In this document: in pieces, positions 11,601 to 20,000 of the stretch
Layout: each line of letters opens with the position of its first letter
Numbering within the stretch: position 1 is the stretch's first letter
Assembly (NCBI GenBank): GCA_037349105.1
Contig: JAYJMM010000027.1
Span: 372,001 to 436,000, forward strand
Reading direction: 5' to 3'
Source of the DNA: Limnomonas spitsbergensis
Taxonomy: Eukaryota > Chlorophyta > Chlorophyceae > Chlamydomonadales
Length of the DNA: 64,000 nt
Notes under the pieces: generated by a model
Told to the model about the DNA's origin: nothing
Database searches by the model: none
The model's input: only the letters and a program-made list of their open reading frames with translations
Position numbers and translations under genes: made by a program

Positions 11601-14600
11601 AAAGGATGTTAGGAATTGCCACTTGATTGCAGTTTACGCAAGAGAACTCCTTTATTTCCATAAGTACATGTTAACGGGTCATGAAAGGAGGAAGGGGGAG
11701 GGTAAGCGGGGTGAGACAAGGGGCGGGAGTTTGAGGCAGATAAGGCGGGAGCCAGAGGGCGGGATGAGGGGAAATAGTGTAGGGGGGGACAGGAGGAGGA
11801 GGCAACGCAGGGGGAGGGGGGGAGGGGGGGGGGGCAGGAAAAGGTGTGTGTACGTGCGCATGTGCATGTGTGTGTCACGGGAAGGGGTGCAACTCGCTCC
11901 CTCCTGAATATCACACACACACTAGAGCAAGTCAGGGGACGCTGCACGGGCAGGCCAACTGCCTGGGCTGAAGGTCACAGGGCATCTGGTAACTGCGGAC
12001 TGTTTGGGAATCTGGTCTTCAATTTAAAAGGCCAGCATAACGTGAGCCTAGGAATCTGGTCTTCGATTTGAGAAGCCAGCATAACGCCAGCAGCATCGTG
12101 ACCCTATCGTGACGGGCTCGGTGTTCACTGTTTTAGGGTGCTTCAGCCACCATTCAGGTACAGAAGCTCCCTGATTGCAGGAGTGCACCCGTCTTCTGAG
12201 ACGGCTTCAAGGAGGGAAACATCCACTTCGTACGCAGTGTCCTATTTATCTAAGCCCTCTCGCTGCAAAATTCCATGATTAATGATCAGCCATAGCCCTC
12301 TTGCTGCATATTTTCGTATTTTTGCCCAGGGGCGGGCAGCGCAGAAGAGCGGTTGGGCTCCTGGTGATCGCCCCCACCCAAACACACTCCAGCGCATGCG
12401 ACTTGCCTGCAGGGACGCGCTGCTGCGAATCGGCAGCGTGGAGCCATAGTACCTGAGCAGCCAGGAGCAAGGGTTTCAGGTTAAGGCTTCAGGTCTAAAA
12501 GGATGTAGAGGGACCACCCACTAGGCCTCCCCAGGCTGTGAACACCGCCCTGCCTACACTTTACATTTCAGATTCGGTGGTGAAGCGACCTTGGTACCCG
12601 TGTCTGCGTGGATCGGAAAACCTACCATGCAGCCCAGCTGCCCCGTCGGCAAAAGCTGCGCTCCAGTTGACACAAAAAAAGGTGAGGTGGGTAGCATTGC
12701 CTGCCTCCTGAGCCCAGCGAGGCCTCGGATAGGGCTCAGGTGCAGCCACACGAAAGCCAAGCCCGGCACACTGCGTAATTCATCAGCGGTACTGTACTGT
12801 CGCCCAGTCTGCTGCCTACCTGTAACTGTACTGCCATCTGGTGGGTGTTTCATAGAGGCAGGCTCCGCAGAACAGCTTGGCCACCTGCAGGATGTAGCAG
12901 CAGTCAAGCACTATGTGAGTGTCGGTGGGTGGGTTAGATAGGAAGCGAGAAGATGATTCCAAACAGCAATTGGGACAGCGAAGCGAAAGGATGATTGCAA
13001 ACACCAGTTGGGACAGCGAAGCGAGAGGATGATTACAAACAGCAGTTGGGACAGTGAATTGAAAAGGTGACTCCAAACAGCAGTTGGGACAGTGGAGCCA
13101 TAGTGATTTCAAATATATGCTGGGACACAAGGCTCACAGCATAACAGGTCTGACCTCATGCCAATCTCTAGAGTTTATATTTGGGCCGTGCATCCCAGCT
13201 GTCAAAAGTGTGAAGGGGTGGGTGCTCCAGCTACACTCACGGTACACTTCAGCTGCAACCTGGCCTATGGCCGGCAGAAATTTGTGCATTGAGCCCTGCT
13301 GCTGAGGCCATAGGTGGTAGGCTGGTGAAGGACTGATATCCACCGGACCAGTGGTGGCCGCCTTGTACCCCCCCCCAAGTTGGCAGGGTCCTTCTGGGCC
13401 CAGCGGTGTCCGCCCGGCAGCCCGTCAAAGGGGAGGTCATGTGCATGCTAAGTAGGCGAAGGCGATCAGCATTTGAAGGTGAGCCCAAGTGTTTTCTTCA
13501 ATGCAACACATCTACATGTCAGCTACATGTCAGCTACATGTCAGGTACATGTCAGCTACACTCGGCTCGAGGCCCCAAGTGTGGCTAGCCATGCTGCTTG
13601 GGCTGCCGGCAGCTGGCCACTCTAGTTTCTATCCGGATCGGGCCATTGTCGGCCAAGGTGCAGCCTGCCACAAGTGGTTTCGTAGCAAGCAAATAAACAC
13701 AGCCGATTCCAGAAAGCTTGACCAGGCTCTCTAGCCCCGAACTCTCCTTGTATCCGCGTGCTGTGAGCAGAAATAACCCCATTCCTAGGTTCCTGACACA
13801 TGTTGAAGATATTAAATCAGTCCATCGCAATATTCTGTACAAATGATATAGACGTCTTTCCCTTCAAATATGCCTTCTGGCCAGTGTCTCGTTGTCCGAC
13901 GACGAGTCCACCATTGGCAGGCCCCCAAAGGCTTGATTGGGATCAAGCCTTGACCAGCCCACAGCCAGAAGCCCAAACAACACAGCTGTCCACACCCAAG
14001 GCCAGGGGGCTTTGTGTAATGTGTAGCTGACATGATGCTGACAGTCCTGATGAAAAAGGGACCCCGCACCCACCTGGGTGTCCAGATCATTCAGGGAGGG
14101 CTGAGTGGGTAAGGCCCAGGTTCCCAGCAGCTCCTCCTGATCCTCCTGAGACACGTGCGGCAAACAAAATCTTACCTCAAGGCATACTGTCACAGAAAGG
14201 GGGTGGGTGAATGGTAGCGATTTGGTAAGGGCAGCTCAGCTACAGGCAGGGCCGGGTGCGGCGAGGATCAGGGGGGCGTTGGGGAGACGGAGACATAGTG
14301 GAACTGTTCAAGTATATCCCGTCTCCCCATTGACTAAGACATGGAGCGGGGTGAAGCGTGTGCGGGCGTCATGGGCCAGTGGGGGAAGCCCGGCTGCCTG
14401 CCAGTATTGGCTTTGTAACTGAAAGAATAAACACGGCAACCAGGAGCAGTCCCACTCAACTCATGCACAGCCAACAGCCACGACGGCCTATTTCAGCATG
14501 CTCCGGCAGCAATTCAACTACATCACAACTTAACGCCTCAGAGGCCTGGCACAGCAGGCCTGGCTGCCGACCATACGCAAAGGTTAAAGTTTGGTCCCCC

Positions 14601-14835
14601 ATCAGCTTAGTGGTTGCAGCCCAACGGCAATCAGACAGCAGTGTTCCTCGCACTTCATCAAACAACACTAGTCTCAAACAGCGGATAGCCGCACCTCCAT
14701 CCTGCGCCTCTTCGGCGCGGCGTGCTCGCAGTCCATGTCCTGCCCGAGTTCCAAGGAGGCGGCCCTTGTTGGCGACCCGCGGTCCAACACCAGGAGGACT
14801 CGGCAGGGGGGTGCCGCGGCTGGGGGGCAGTGCAT
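2657..14835 (-). CDS. Large Q/G-rich nuclear-type protein with C2H2-like segment and LYxxSYA repeats (nine-exon model)
   Basis: Proposed exons, 5' to 3' on the minus strand: 14835-14695, 14145-14074, 12884-12820, 12452-12407, 11541-11371, 9101-7469, 6797-6700, 5633-5443, 3764-2657. All junctions are in phase and the sum (3,525 nt) is a whole number of codons, giving about 1,174 residues. Residues 41-45 (PKRRR) look like a nuclear localisation signal. The 544-residue central exon is rich in Q, G, S and A. Residues 743-806 carry C751, C754, H768, H775 and H779, a C2H2-like spacing. The last exon has polyQ and five motifs of the type L-x-[DN]-[QE]-[LMI]-Y-x-x-[SA]-[YC]-A (for example LLDQLYLTSYA and LVNELYFDSYA), then an acidic tail. 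A transcriptional regulator is an inference; I do not recognise the family. Exons 3 and 4 are the least certain, and exon 4 uses a GC donor. In-frame ATG at 14835 follows an upstream in-frame stop. Confidence 0.6.
3945..4080 (+). mobile_element. MITE-like family A copy in the last intron of the minus-strand gene
   Basis: This copy contains the family core 'ggcctggtgcagcaagccc' and ends in 'ggtggtctgatgcacaata', a variant of the family terminus gtgcacactaaaa. No coding capacity is seen. Confidence 0.55.
4960..5180. repeat. Interspersed repeat, family C, copy 2
   Basis: Second copy of the repeat at 1-300, lying in the last intron of the minus-strand gene. It shares the B-box-like 'ggatcgaaccc', 'gatcttctctctccc', the 'ggctgcaccatggtcctgg' block and the 'ctaccagcccca' block. 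Confidence 0.6.
5748..5786 (-). repeat. Degenerate duplicate of the 3' splice junction and start of exon 5633-5443
   Basis: On the minus strand this reads 'tgatcgaccaccagcacg' followed by 'cttgctgtgtggcc'. The real exon begins 'gttatcgaccacaagcac' followed by 'gtgcgctgtgaagcc'. The copy is preceded by a tacag acceptor-like sequence. It lies about 150 bp upstream of the real acceptor, in the same intron, and cannot continue the reading frame. Confidence 0.55.
5815..5910. repeat. 12-13-bp minisatellite (caggtggcatgta units)
   Basis: About seven imperfect units of 'caggtggcatgta' and 'caggtggcatgtg' lie in the intron upstream of exon 5633-5443. The ORFs through it on both strands (CTCHLYMP-type peptides) are products of the repeat, not genes. 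Confidence 0.75.
6065..6235 (-). mobile_element. MITE-like family A copy
   Basis: Reverse-oriented, diverged copy. It begins near 'gactgcaccagaccacctt' and carries the 'ccggcccacagccggc' stem-like block that is characteristic of the family. Confidence 0.45.
6515..6660 (-). mobile_element. MITE-like family A copy
   Basis: Reverse-oriented copy with 'gattgggaccaagcctgga' and 'ggcggcccaagcagcagag', matching the family core. It lies in the intron between exons 6797-6700 and 5633-5443. Confidence 0.5.
6881..6925 (-). repeat. Degenerate duplicate of the 3' splice junction and start of exon 6797-6700
   Basis: Read on the minus strand, a 'gcag' acceptor-like site is followed by 'gccgcttcaaggaccacc' and then 'tgaggcacgttcagaaattgc'. 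The real exon starts 'gccgctttaaagaccctg' and then 'aacggcatgcgaagaaaatgg'. The implied peptide RFKDHLRHVQK is clearly related to RFKDPERHAKK, but the copy soon meets a stop. It sits about 115 bp upstream of the functional acceptor. Confidence 0.65.
6980..7145 (+). mobile_element. MITE-like family A copy
   Basis: Forward copy with 'cagctacatttcagctaca', 'ggtggcctggtgcagcaag', 'gtcaaggtttggtcc' and a final proline/glycine-coding-like GC block, matching the family layout. Confidence 0.5.
9230..9720. repeat. AT-rich interspersed repeat, family B (partly duplicated)
   Basis: AT-rich sequence with recurring blocks 'accgtagatttgccttcc', 'ctgccctcagggcagat', 'ccctcacccccaaacaac' and 'cctcggcatcgacattcgc'. 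Several blocks occur twice here, and the family recurs at 26,020-26,225 and partly at 14,910-15,010. It lies in the intron before exon 9101-7469. Confidence 0.6.
10565..10931. mobile_element. Nested pair of family A MITE-like elements
   Basis: An outer forward copy starts near 'tagcgcacttcacctacag' and ends at 'gtctggtgcgcactaaaa' near 10,928. It is interrupted by a reverse copy at 10,676-10,848, which runs from 'ttttagtgcgcgccagacc' to 'cagctgaagtgtgctaaa'. The intact inner copy shows the two ends: TTTTAGTGYGC and GTGTGCTAAA, an imperfect terminal inverted repeat. Both lie in the intron between exons 11541-11371 and 9101-7469. Confidence 0.6.
11680..11850. repeat. Purine-rich tract (AGG/GGGA)
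   Basis: An almost pure A/G tract on the plus strand, ending in a long G run and then a GT/GC-alternating stretch. The charged and proline-rich ORFs on both strands are compositional artefacts. Confidence 0.7.
12945..13120. repeat. 38-bp tandem repeat, about 4.5 units
   Basis: Units carry the block 'gttgggacagcgaagcga', then 'gaggatgattacaaacagca'. Starts of 'gggacagcg' are about 38 bp apart (near 12,972 and 13,010), and the right-hand units are more diverged. The repeat lies in the intron between exons 14145-14074 and 12884-12820. Confidence 0.7.
13241..13400 (+). mobile_element. MITE-like family A copy (diverged)
   Basis: It starts at 'ggtacacttcagctgcaac' and keeps 'agtggtggccgcc' near the end. 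The centre is rearranged. Confidence 0.4.
13500..13640 (+). mobile_element. MITE-like family A copy with expanded 5' end
   Basis: The family's 'cagctaca' end is expanded here into four to five direct 11-bp units (tcagctacatg) at 13,510-13,560, followed by diverged core sequence. Confidence 0.4.
13900..14045 (-). mobile_element. MITE-like family A copy
   Basis: Reverse-oriented copy with 'ttggcaggcccccaaaggc', 'gggatcaagccttgaccag' and 'gtgtagctgacatgatgct'. It lies just downstream of exon 14145-14074. Confidence 0.5.
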
Positions 14836-15462
14836 GGAGGGAGTTTGAGGGCTTTGGGGTTAAACGCATGGGGAATACCCCTACAAATGGCCGTTCTCTT
14901 TACGTAAGAATTCATGCTATCATTTAATGCTGCCCTTAAGGCAAATCATCAACCCAACCTCTTGAATTTTCCCACAGAACATCGGCACTGAGATCAAGCT
15001 TTAGAGTGTCAATACATCCCTCATCCCTGTACTGCATTAATTACAGGGGAGGAAAAAGCACATCCACAGAAATTTCACCCTCCTGGTTTCCAATCCATGT
15101 TTCAGCCTGCAGCTGCAACTTCACACTCTGACGGGATGCGTGGGGCAGATGGCTCAAGCTGGGGGAAAGGGGCAGAGCTCCCGTGCATGCCCTCAGGTCC
15201 GCGGTTGTAGAGGGGTCTTAGGCGAGCTCGAGAGATGCGGGGAGGGGAGGCCTGACCATGTCTTCAGGAACAGTGAAACTTGTGCATGCACCCTTGCCCA
15301 GCCACTTGCAAGGGCCTATGCATGGCTGTGCCGTGCGTGGAACCATGCATGGCCATGTTAAGACATGGGCCCATGCACAGTCCTGCGTGGAAATACGCGT
15401 CCAAGCGCTGAGATTGGTTTAGCCATGACAGTAGAGGGCGACCTGCTGCCTGCATGGCACTG

Positions 15463-15795
15463 CCGTTTCGCAATGCCCACATGGGCATCCAATGAGGCCA
15501 GCCAGCAAGAATCGACGCATGGCTGCAACCAGCGAGGTCGTGGCAGCTGATATCATGCCAAGCGATTATGTAAGCTAGTGCTGAGCACGATTTGTACTGA
15601 AACAGGTTATCGAGCAATGGTCAGCGACTCGAGCGCAGTCAGCTCCCCGCTGCGGCAGCTGAGACCATAGCTGCTACCAATGGAGGTAGGAGGTTGCACT
15701 TCTCGCCATTGCCCGCATGGGCGCCCCATGAGGCCAGCATGGAGTGACGCATGGCTGCAACCCGTGAGGCGAATTAAGGCAGCTGGGATTGTAGC
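15463..15795. repeat. Direct duplication of about 95 bp
   Basis: The blocks at 15,463-15,560 and 15,697-15,795 share 'gcccacatgggc/gcccgcatgggc', 'tgaggccagc', 'gacgcatggctgcaacc' and 'gaggcagctg'-like ends. They are separated by about 137 bp of unrelated sequence. Confidence 0.55.
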
Positions 15796-15871
15796 AGCCC
15801 CCAAAGAGGCGGTGGTAGTGGAGGTCATGGCTGCCAATGAGGCGGTGGGGTACAGCATTCACTACTGTTTA

Positions 15872-16027
15872 TTTTACCGCCCTTCAGCTACAGGTCAGCT
15901 ACATCACGGCCTACGGCCGCAGGATCCTAGTGCAGCAAGTTCCGCTTGCACCGATCCAAAGTTTGTCCCCATCAGCCCAGTGGTGGCCTCACGACGGCCT
16001 CCTCAAGTGTGGCCTGACGAGCACTGA
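15872..16027 (+). mobile_element. MITE-like family A copy
   Basis: It contains 'cagctacaggtcagctac', 'cggcctacggccg', 'catcagcccagtggtggcc' and ends at 'gacgagcactgaa', a diverged terminus. Confidence 0.5.
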
Positions 16028-16039
16028 ACCCAACCCTGG

Positions 16040-16327
16040 CTAGCATGTGTTGTAGCATGGGTCATAGCAGCAACCAATGTGGCACTGGTACTCACAGGCT
16101 GACATGGTGCCCGTGACCTGAAGGCAAGCGCCATCCCGGAAGGTTGCAAAGCTGAGGCCCGAGGCATCGCATGCATGCACCGCGTCATTGATCTGCATGG
16201 TGCCGGCAGAGATAAGGAAGAAGGCGCTGATGGTGGGCAGGTGCAGCTTGCCGTCGATGAGCTGGAAGGTTGCAGAGGTGCCGGGACCGCCATGGGGGAT
16301 GGGGAACACCACCGTGACGTGCGGCAT
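16040..16327 (-). CDS. Hypothetical small Cys-rich protein or exon
   Basis: A 95-codon ORF begins MPHVTVVFPIPHGGPG and continues with a hydrophobic stretch (LPTISAFFLISAGTM) and cysteines in its second half. The composition looks more like real protein than its neighbours, and an in-frame extension upstream (FTSCLCE) adds two more Cys. A good donor-like 'gtgagtac' lies in the tail near 16,097, so the true exon may end there and the last cysteines may be intronic. The family is not recognised; an extracellular protein is only a guess. It could also be a decayed gene fragment. Confidence 0.3.
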   Translation of the reverse strand: MPHVTVVFPIPHGGPGTSATFQLIDGKLHLPTISAFFLISAGTMQINDAVHACDASGLSFATFRDGACLQVTGTMSACEYQCHIGCCYDPCYNTC

Positions 16328-17098
16328 CTCGCATAGGCAGGATGTGAAGTCGGGATCCAGCGGAGGCCTCCCAGGGATTCACGGCCGTTCGCAGGGCTTT
16401 TTGTAATCAAGCCGTGCTCTGCTTGTCAATGTCAAGTATGTTAGGCCGAGTGTCTTGCGGACAGCTCTGGGGGTCCGTTCTGGATCCACAGTAATCAGTG
16501 CAGATGACGCCCTTGGATTCCGGCAGCAAGCATCTGGATCCCAGTCGTGGATTTGAGAATACTATTTAAACACGTGGCACAGCGTCCGGTCATGCGGCGA
16601 TTTGAAATTGAAGCCCAGAACCAGTTGCAGTGATGGCGAGCTCAAGTAGCACCAGCTGAAGGGTTACGGCCGCTGTGAAAGGCGAGCGCACGTCTCCAAG
16701 GAAGCGAAACGGATCGAATTAATTGCGACCATGCGCTTACCAGCTATAGCTTTGAGTATGGGGCACAAGCGAGAAGAAAGAGGAGTCGAATGTCCCATAC
16801 TTTTCTGTGGTTCATTTTTCACCCTACGGTACCCTCTTTTACGCTCACGAGTCACGACTCCCGCTGTAGACCCGCCTGCGACAAGTCCTCGGCCCAACGC
16901 CCTCTGATAGCGAACGCGACGAGCAACGACCCGCAGTCAGTGAGCTTGTGCATCTAAGCGTTCAGGCTCACTTTTCTTGGAGCTCTCAAAGGCAGCCAGC
17001 GTCAGGAGATTGCGGCGCGTTTGCATCGCCCGTGACAGGAATAGCCCCTTGGTAGGAAGTCGTCCCCAGGTGCTCGACACTGACGTTCAGCTAGATAT

Positions 17099-20000
17099 AT
17101 GACTCCCTCGCCTGGCCGGGAGGCTAAGGGCACGGTGCAGAAGCTGGTCGACCAGGCAGACCTGCTGCTATCGAAGGTACGATATGCCGAGACAGGAGCA
17201 GGGACGGAGGCGGCAGGCTAGAGACATGTTAAAACACCACATGAACAGTAGTACCCTCCCACTTGTGCATTTCGGACAGGTGGATGCACAGGCAGCGGCC
17301 AGCCTGTTCAAGGAGGCTGGACGCATGAGGCAGGGGGAGCTGCAGCAGCAGGCAGGGTCGGGTGAGCACCACCTATCCGAAGCTCCCTTCTCGATCCTGT
17401 GTCCGCGAGGCTGTCACTCGGTGACCTTCAACATAACCATAGCATGGCACGTGTGAATGCGATGCCAATTTTAGTCCTTCCGGTGGCTGAGTTGCGTAGC
17501 TGACTTTCTACCACTGGAATTCGACATGGCGCATTCAGCTACTTTCACGAGGAAGTGAACATACATTCTTTGCATGATTTCTAAGTTACGGCATAATTGC
17601 GCAGCACTGCAAGCGCTGCATGCGCATGGCTGGCCTCGTGGCGCATGGTCCTCCTTAGGGGGTCCCTTGTTTCGAACATTGGCGTTTAGGCGTGGCCCCC
17701 CTTGCATGGCCCTGGAATCGCCAACAAGGTTGCCTGACAATTTTTTTCACGGTGCCAGTTCTGGTACATGGGTCATCTCATGGGCATGCCAAAAAGCGCC
17801 TTCCCTCTGGCACCTGATGTCATTGTTACAATAAGGAAACAAGGAACCTCAAGAAAATGCTCGTGGTTAAGAGAAAACAGTGAACCTCAAGAATTTGCGA
17901 GATTCTTGTAGTTGGTCATCATCATGTGCCAATGAGATCCATTGGGAGGCAATATTTGTGCGGTGCTATCCTCCGGTACAAGTCACACCTGAAACCTTCC
18001 AAAGCTCGAACACTGTTCACATGTTGCCCCGGGTATTTGGAGTGGTGGCTGTTGGACCCCCTTGAAGCTTCAGCCGGGCTGCCGGAAAGAGAGCGGAAAT
18101 CCGTGCCGCCCCTACCGTACGCTATCAACCCTCCTCTCCTGCAGCATCCAAATCAAGTCAATCCAGCCTTCCTATCTCATCTTATATCAACAGCTCAAAG
18201 GCGGGAAGGCCGCTTCGTCATGACGGAGCTCCCGCAGTCTGAATAAAACAATTCCGGTACCGGTAAGAAATAATTAATTACGGTACCGGTAAGAAATAAA
18301 TAAACAATACCAAAAAGAAATAAACAAGACCGGTACCGGTAAGAAATAAATAAAGAGCCCCAGGGGGATTGAGAAGGCTGGCCTCAGGAGGATCACGGTC
18401 GTATTTAGTGGTTACTGGTGACAGGCCGTTACCAAGGTGGTAACCAAACAATTAATTCGGCAAGGTCAGGCCCAGTCGCGCTGTAACGAAAAACGTCAAA
18501 ATTAAATGGGATACAGTGGGGGGAAATTCGGACCTTGCAGCGAGCAATTCATCAGGGAATCATTACCTCTGGTAACCAACAAGTACCGATAATCCCCAAT
18601 ATCACTCAAATTAGACTGACAAGGGTATGGAACGGAATGCTTTAGTTAATCTTGTCCTGACTTGTTTGATTTGGCTTTGGTTTCTTGTCTTTCGTGACCT
18701 GTCTGTGTGTCTTTGGCTTCACTTGCTTGACTTGCCTGCTTCGCCGTCCTCGAGTTATTCCCGCGCCGTCTGTGACTTCTCCTATCCTCTGCCCCCCTCC
18801 CCCACCGTCATTCTATCTCGGAGGCTTGCCTTCTTAATGGATGTTGATGTTGAGAAGGCATTGGAACGTAGATTAAGTTGGAGCAAGTCTGCTGATGCCT
18901 CAGCCCGCGATTTGTTTTTGCCTCCTCTCCTGCTTTGGTCACCTGAATCCGCCCCCTTTGGCCTCATCTCCCTGAGCCCTCAGCTTCCACTCAGGCCGTG
19001 ACGCCTGCCCCAGACACATCCGGCGGCATGAGCGGAGCTAGCACCAGAAGTATCCGTCCATCGCTCTGGGGTGGTGGCCGGGACGCTATCAGCGCCCGCA
19101 TGTTTGCCAACGCCCTGCAGGGTGCCCGCAGCAGCTTGTCCGCCAGCGGATGGCCGTGGGGCCGTGCGGGCCCGGCCCAGCAGCAGCAGCCGGCCGCAGT
19201 ACTCAGCCCAGCAGGTTACCTCACCAATGCAGGATCGAATGGCAGAGCGCTGGTGGCTCCCTCTGAAAGCACCTCCGCCGTGCAGCAGCCTGGAAGCGCC
19301 CCTCAGCAGCAGGGAGCACAGGCGCAGCGAGCGGCTGGCAGCTCCTCGTCAGGGAGAGCACCAGGTCACAGGCGGGAGCATGGAAAGCATGGGATCCAAC
19401 CCAGGCCTGGATTTCTGCAGGACCGCGCCAAGAGCCCGGGCGCTGCAGCGTCCTCGGCTGTTCACGATGCGCTAGAGCGGGCAGCCGCTGTGGGGGCTCG
19501 CGGGAGGGTGCAGCTTTCTCCACCCTCCACACAGCGCTGTCCATGTATTGCCCTCTATAAAGCGCCCTCCATGCGGCCGGCTCAGGCGGTACAACCTGCC
19601 AAGGAGGCGGGAGTACATCTTGTTGAAGCGGTACAATCTGCCAAGGCACCCACGGTGGTGCTTGCTACTGTGATTGGCATGGGGACTACCGAAGGGGCGG
19701 CAGTAAATCTTGCTCTGGCAGTACAGCCTCTCGAGGAGACGATTGCGTCTGCCGAGGAGGAGGCAGTACATCCTGCTCTGGCGGTACGACCTGCCAAGGA
19801 GACAATTGGATCTGCCAAGGAGAAAGTGGTACATCCTGCCAAGGCGATACAAATTGACGAGGAAGTGGCCTGGCCTGCTGGCGTGGCGGTACCGCCTGTT
19901 GAGCAGGTGGCGCGGTCGTCCAAGCAGGCCGTCTGCACAGCTGATATGCCCTCAGGCAGCCATGTGCCTGCTCCCAACATCGACGTTTCCTTGAGTAGCG

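Larger units (their letters stand above)
14836..17098. other. Intergenic region between two divergent genes
   Basis: Contains the 5' flank of the minus-strand gene (ATG at 14,835), a partial family B repeat (about 14,910-15,010), a direct duplication (15,463-15,560 and 15,697-15,795), a family A copy (about 15,872-16,027) and one doubtful small ORF at 16,040-16,327. No promoter element could be assigned. Confidence 0.5.

Noticed and set aside
12630..12700. Micro-exon (C TTT TGC CGA CGG...) between exons 12884-12820 and 12452-12407
   Set aside because: Phase-compatible and with a gtaggt donor, but the direct splice is also in phase and gives an equally smooth peptide. Left out for lack of evidence.
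14146..14190. 11-nt exon and 30-nt intron just upstream of exon 14145-14074
   Set aside because: The intron would be too short. The stretch is open, so the exon may simply start further upstream.
18627..19001. ORF with MDVDVEKALERRLSW and DLFLPPL as a 5' exon with the R3H start of the R3HCC1L-like gene
   Set aside because: DLFLPPL recalls the family N-terminus, but no convincing donor was found in a compatible phase and the rest of an R3H domain is missing.
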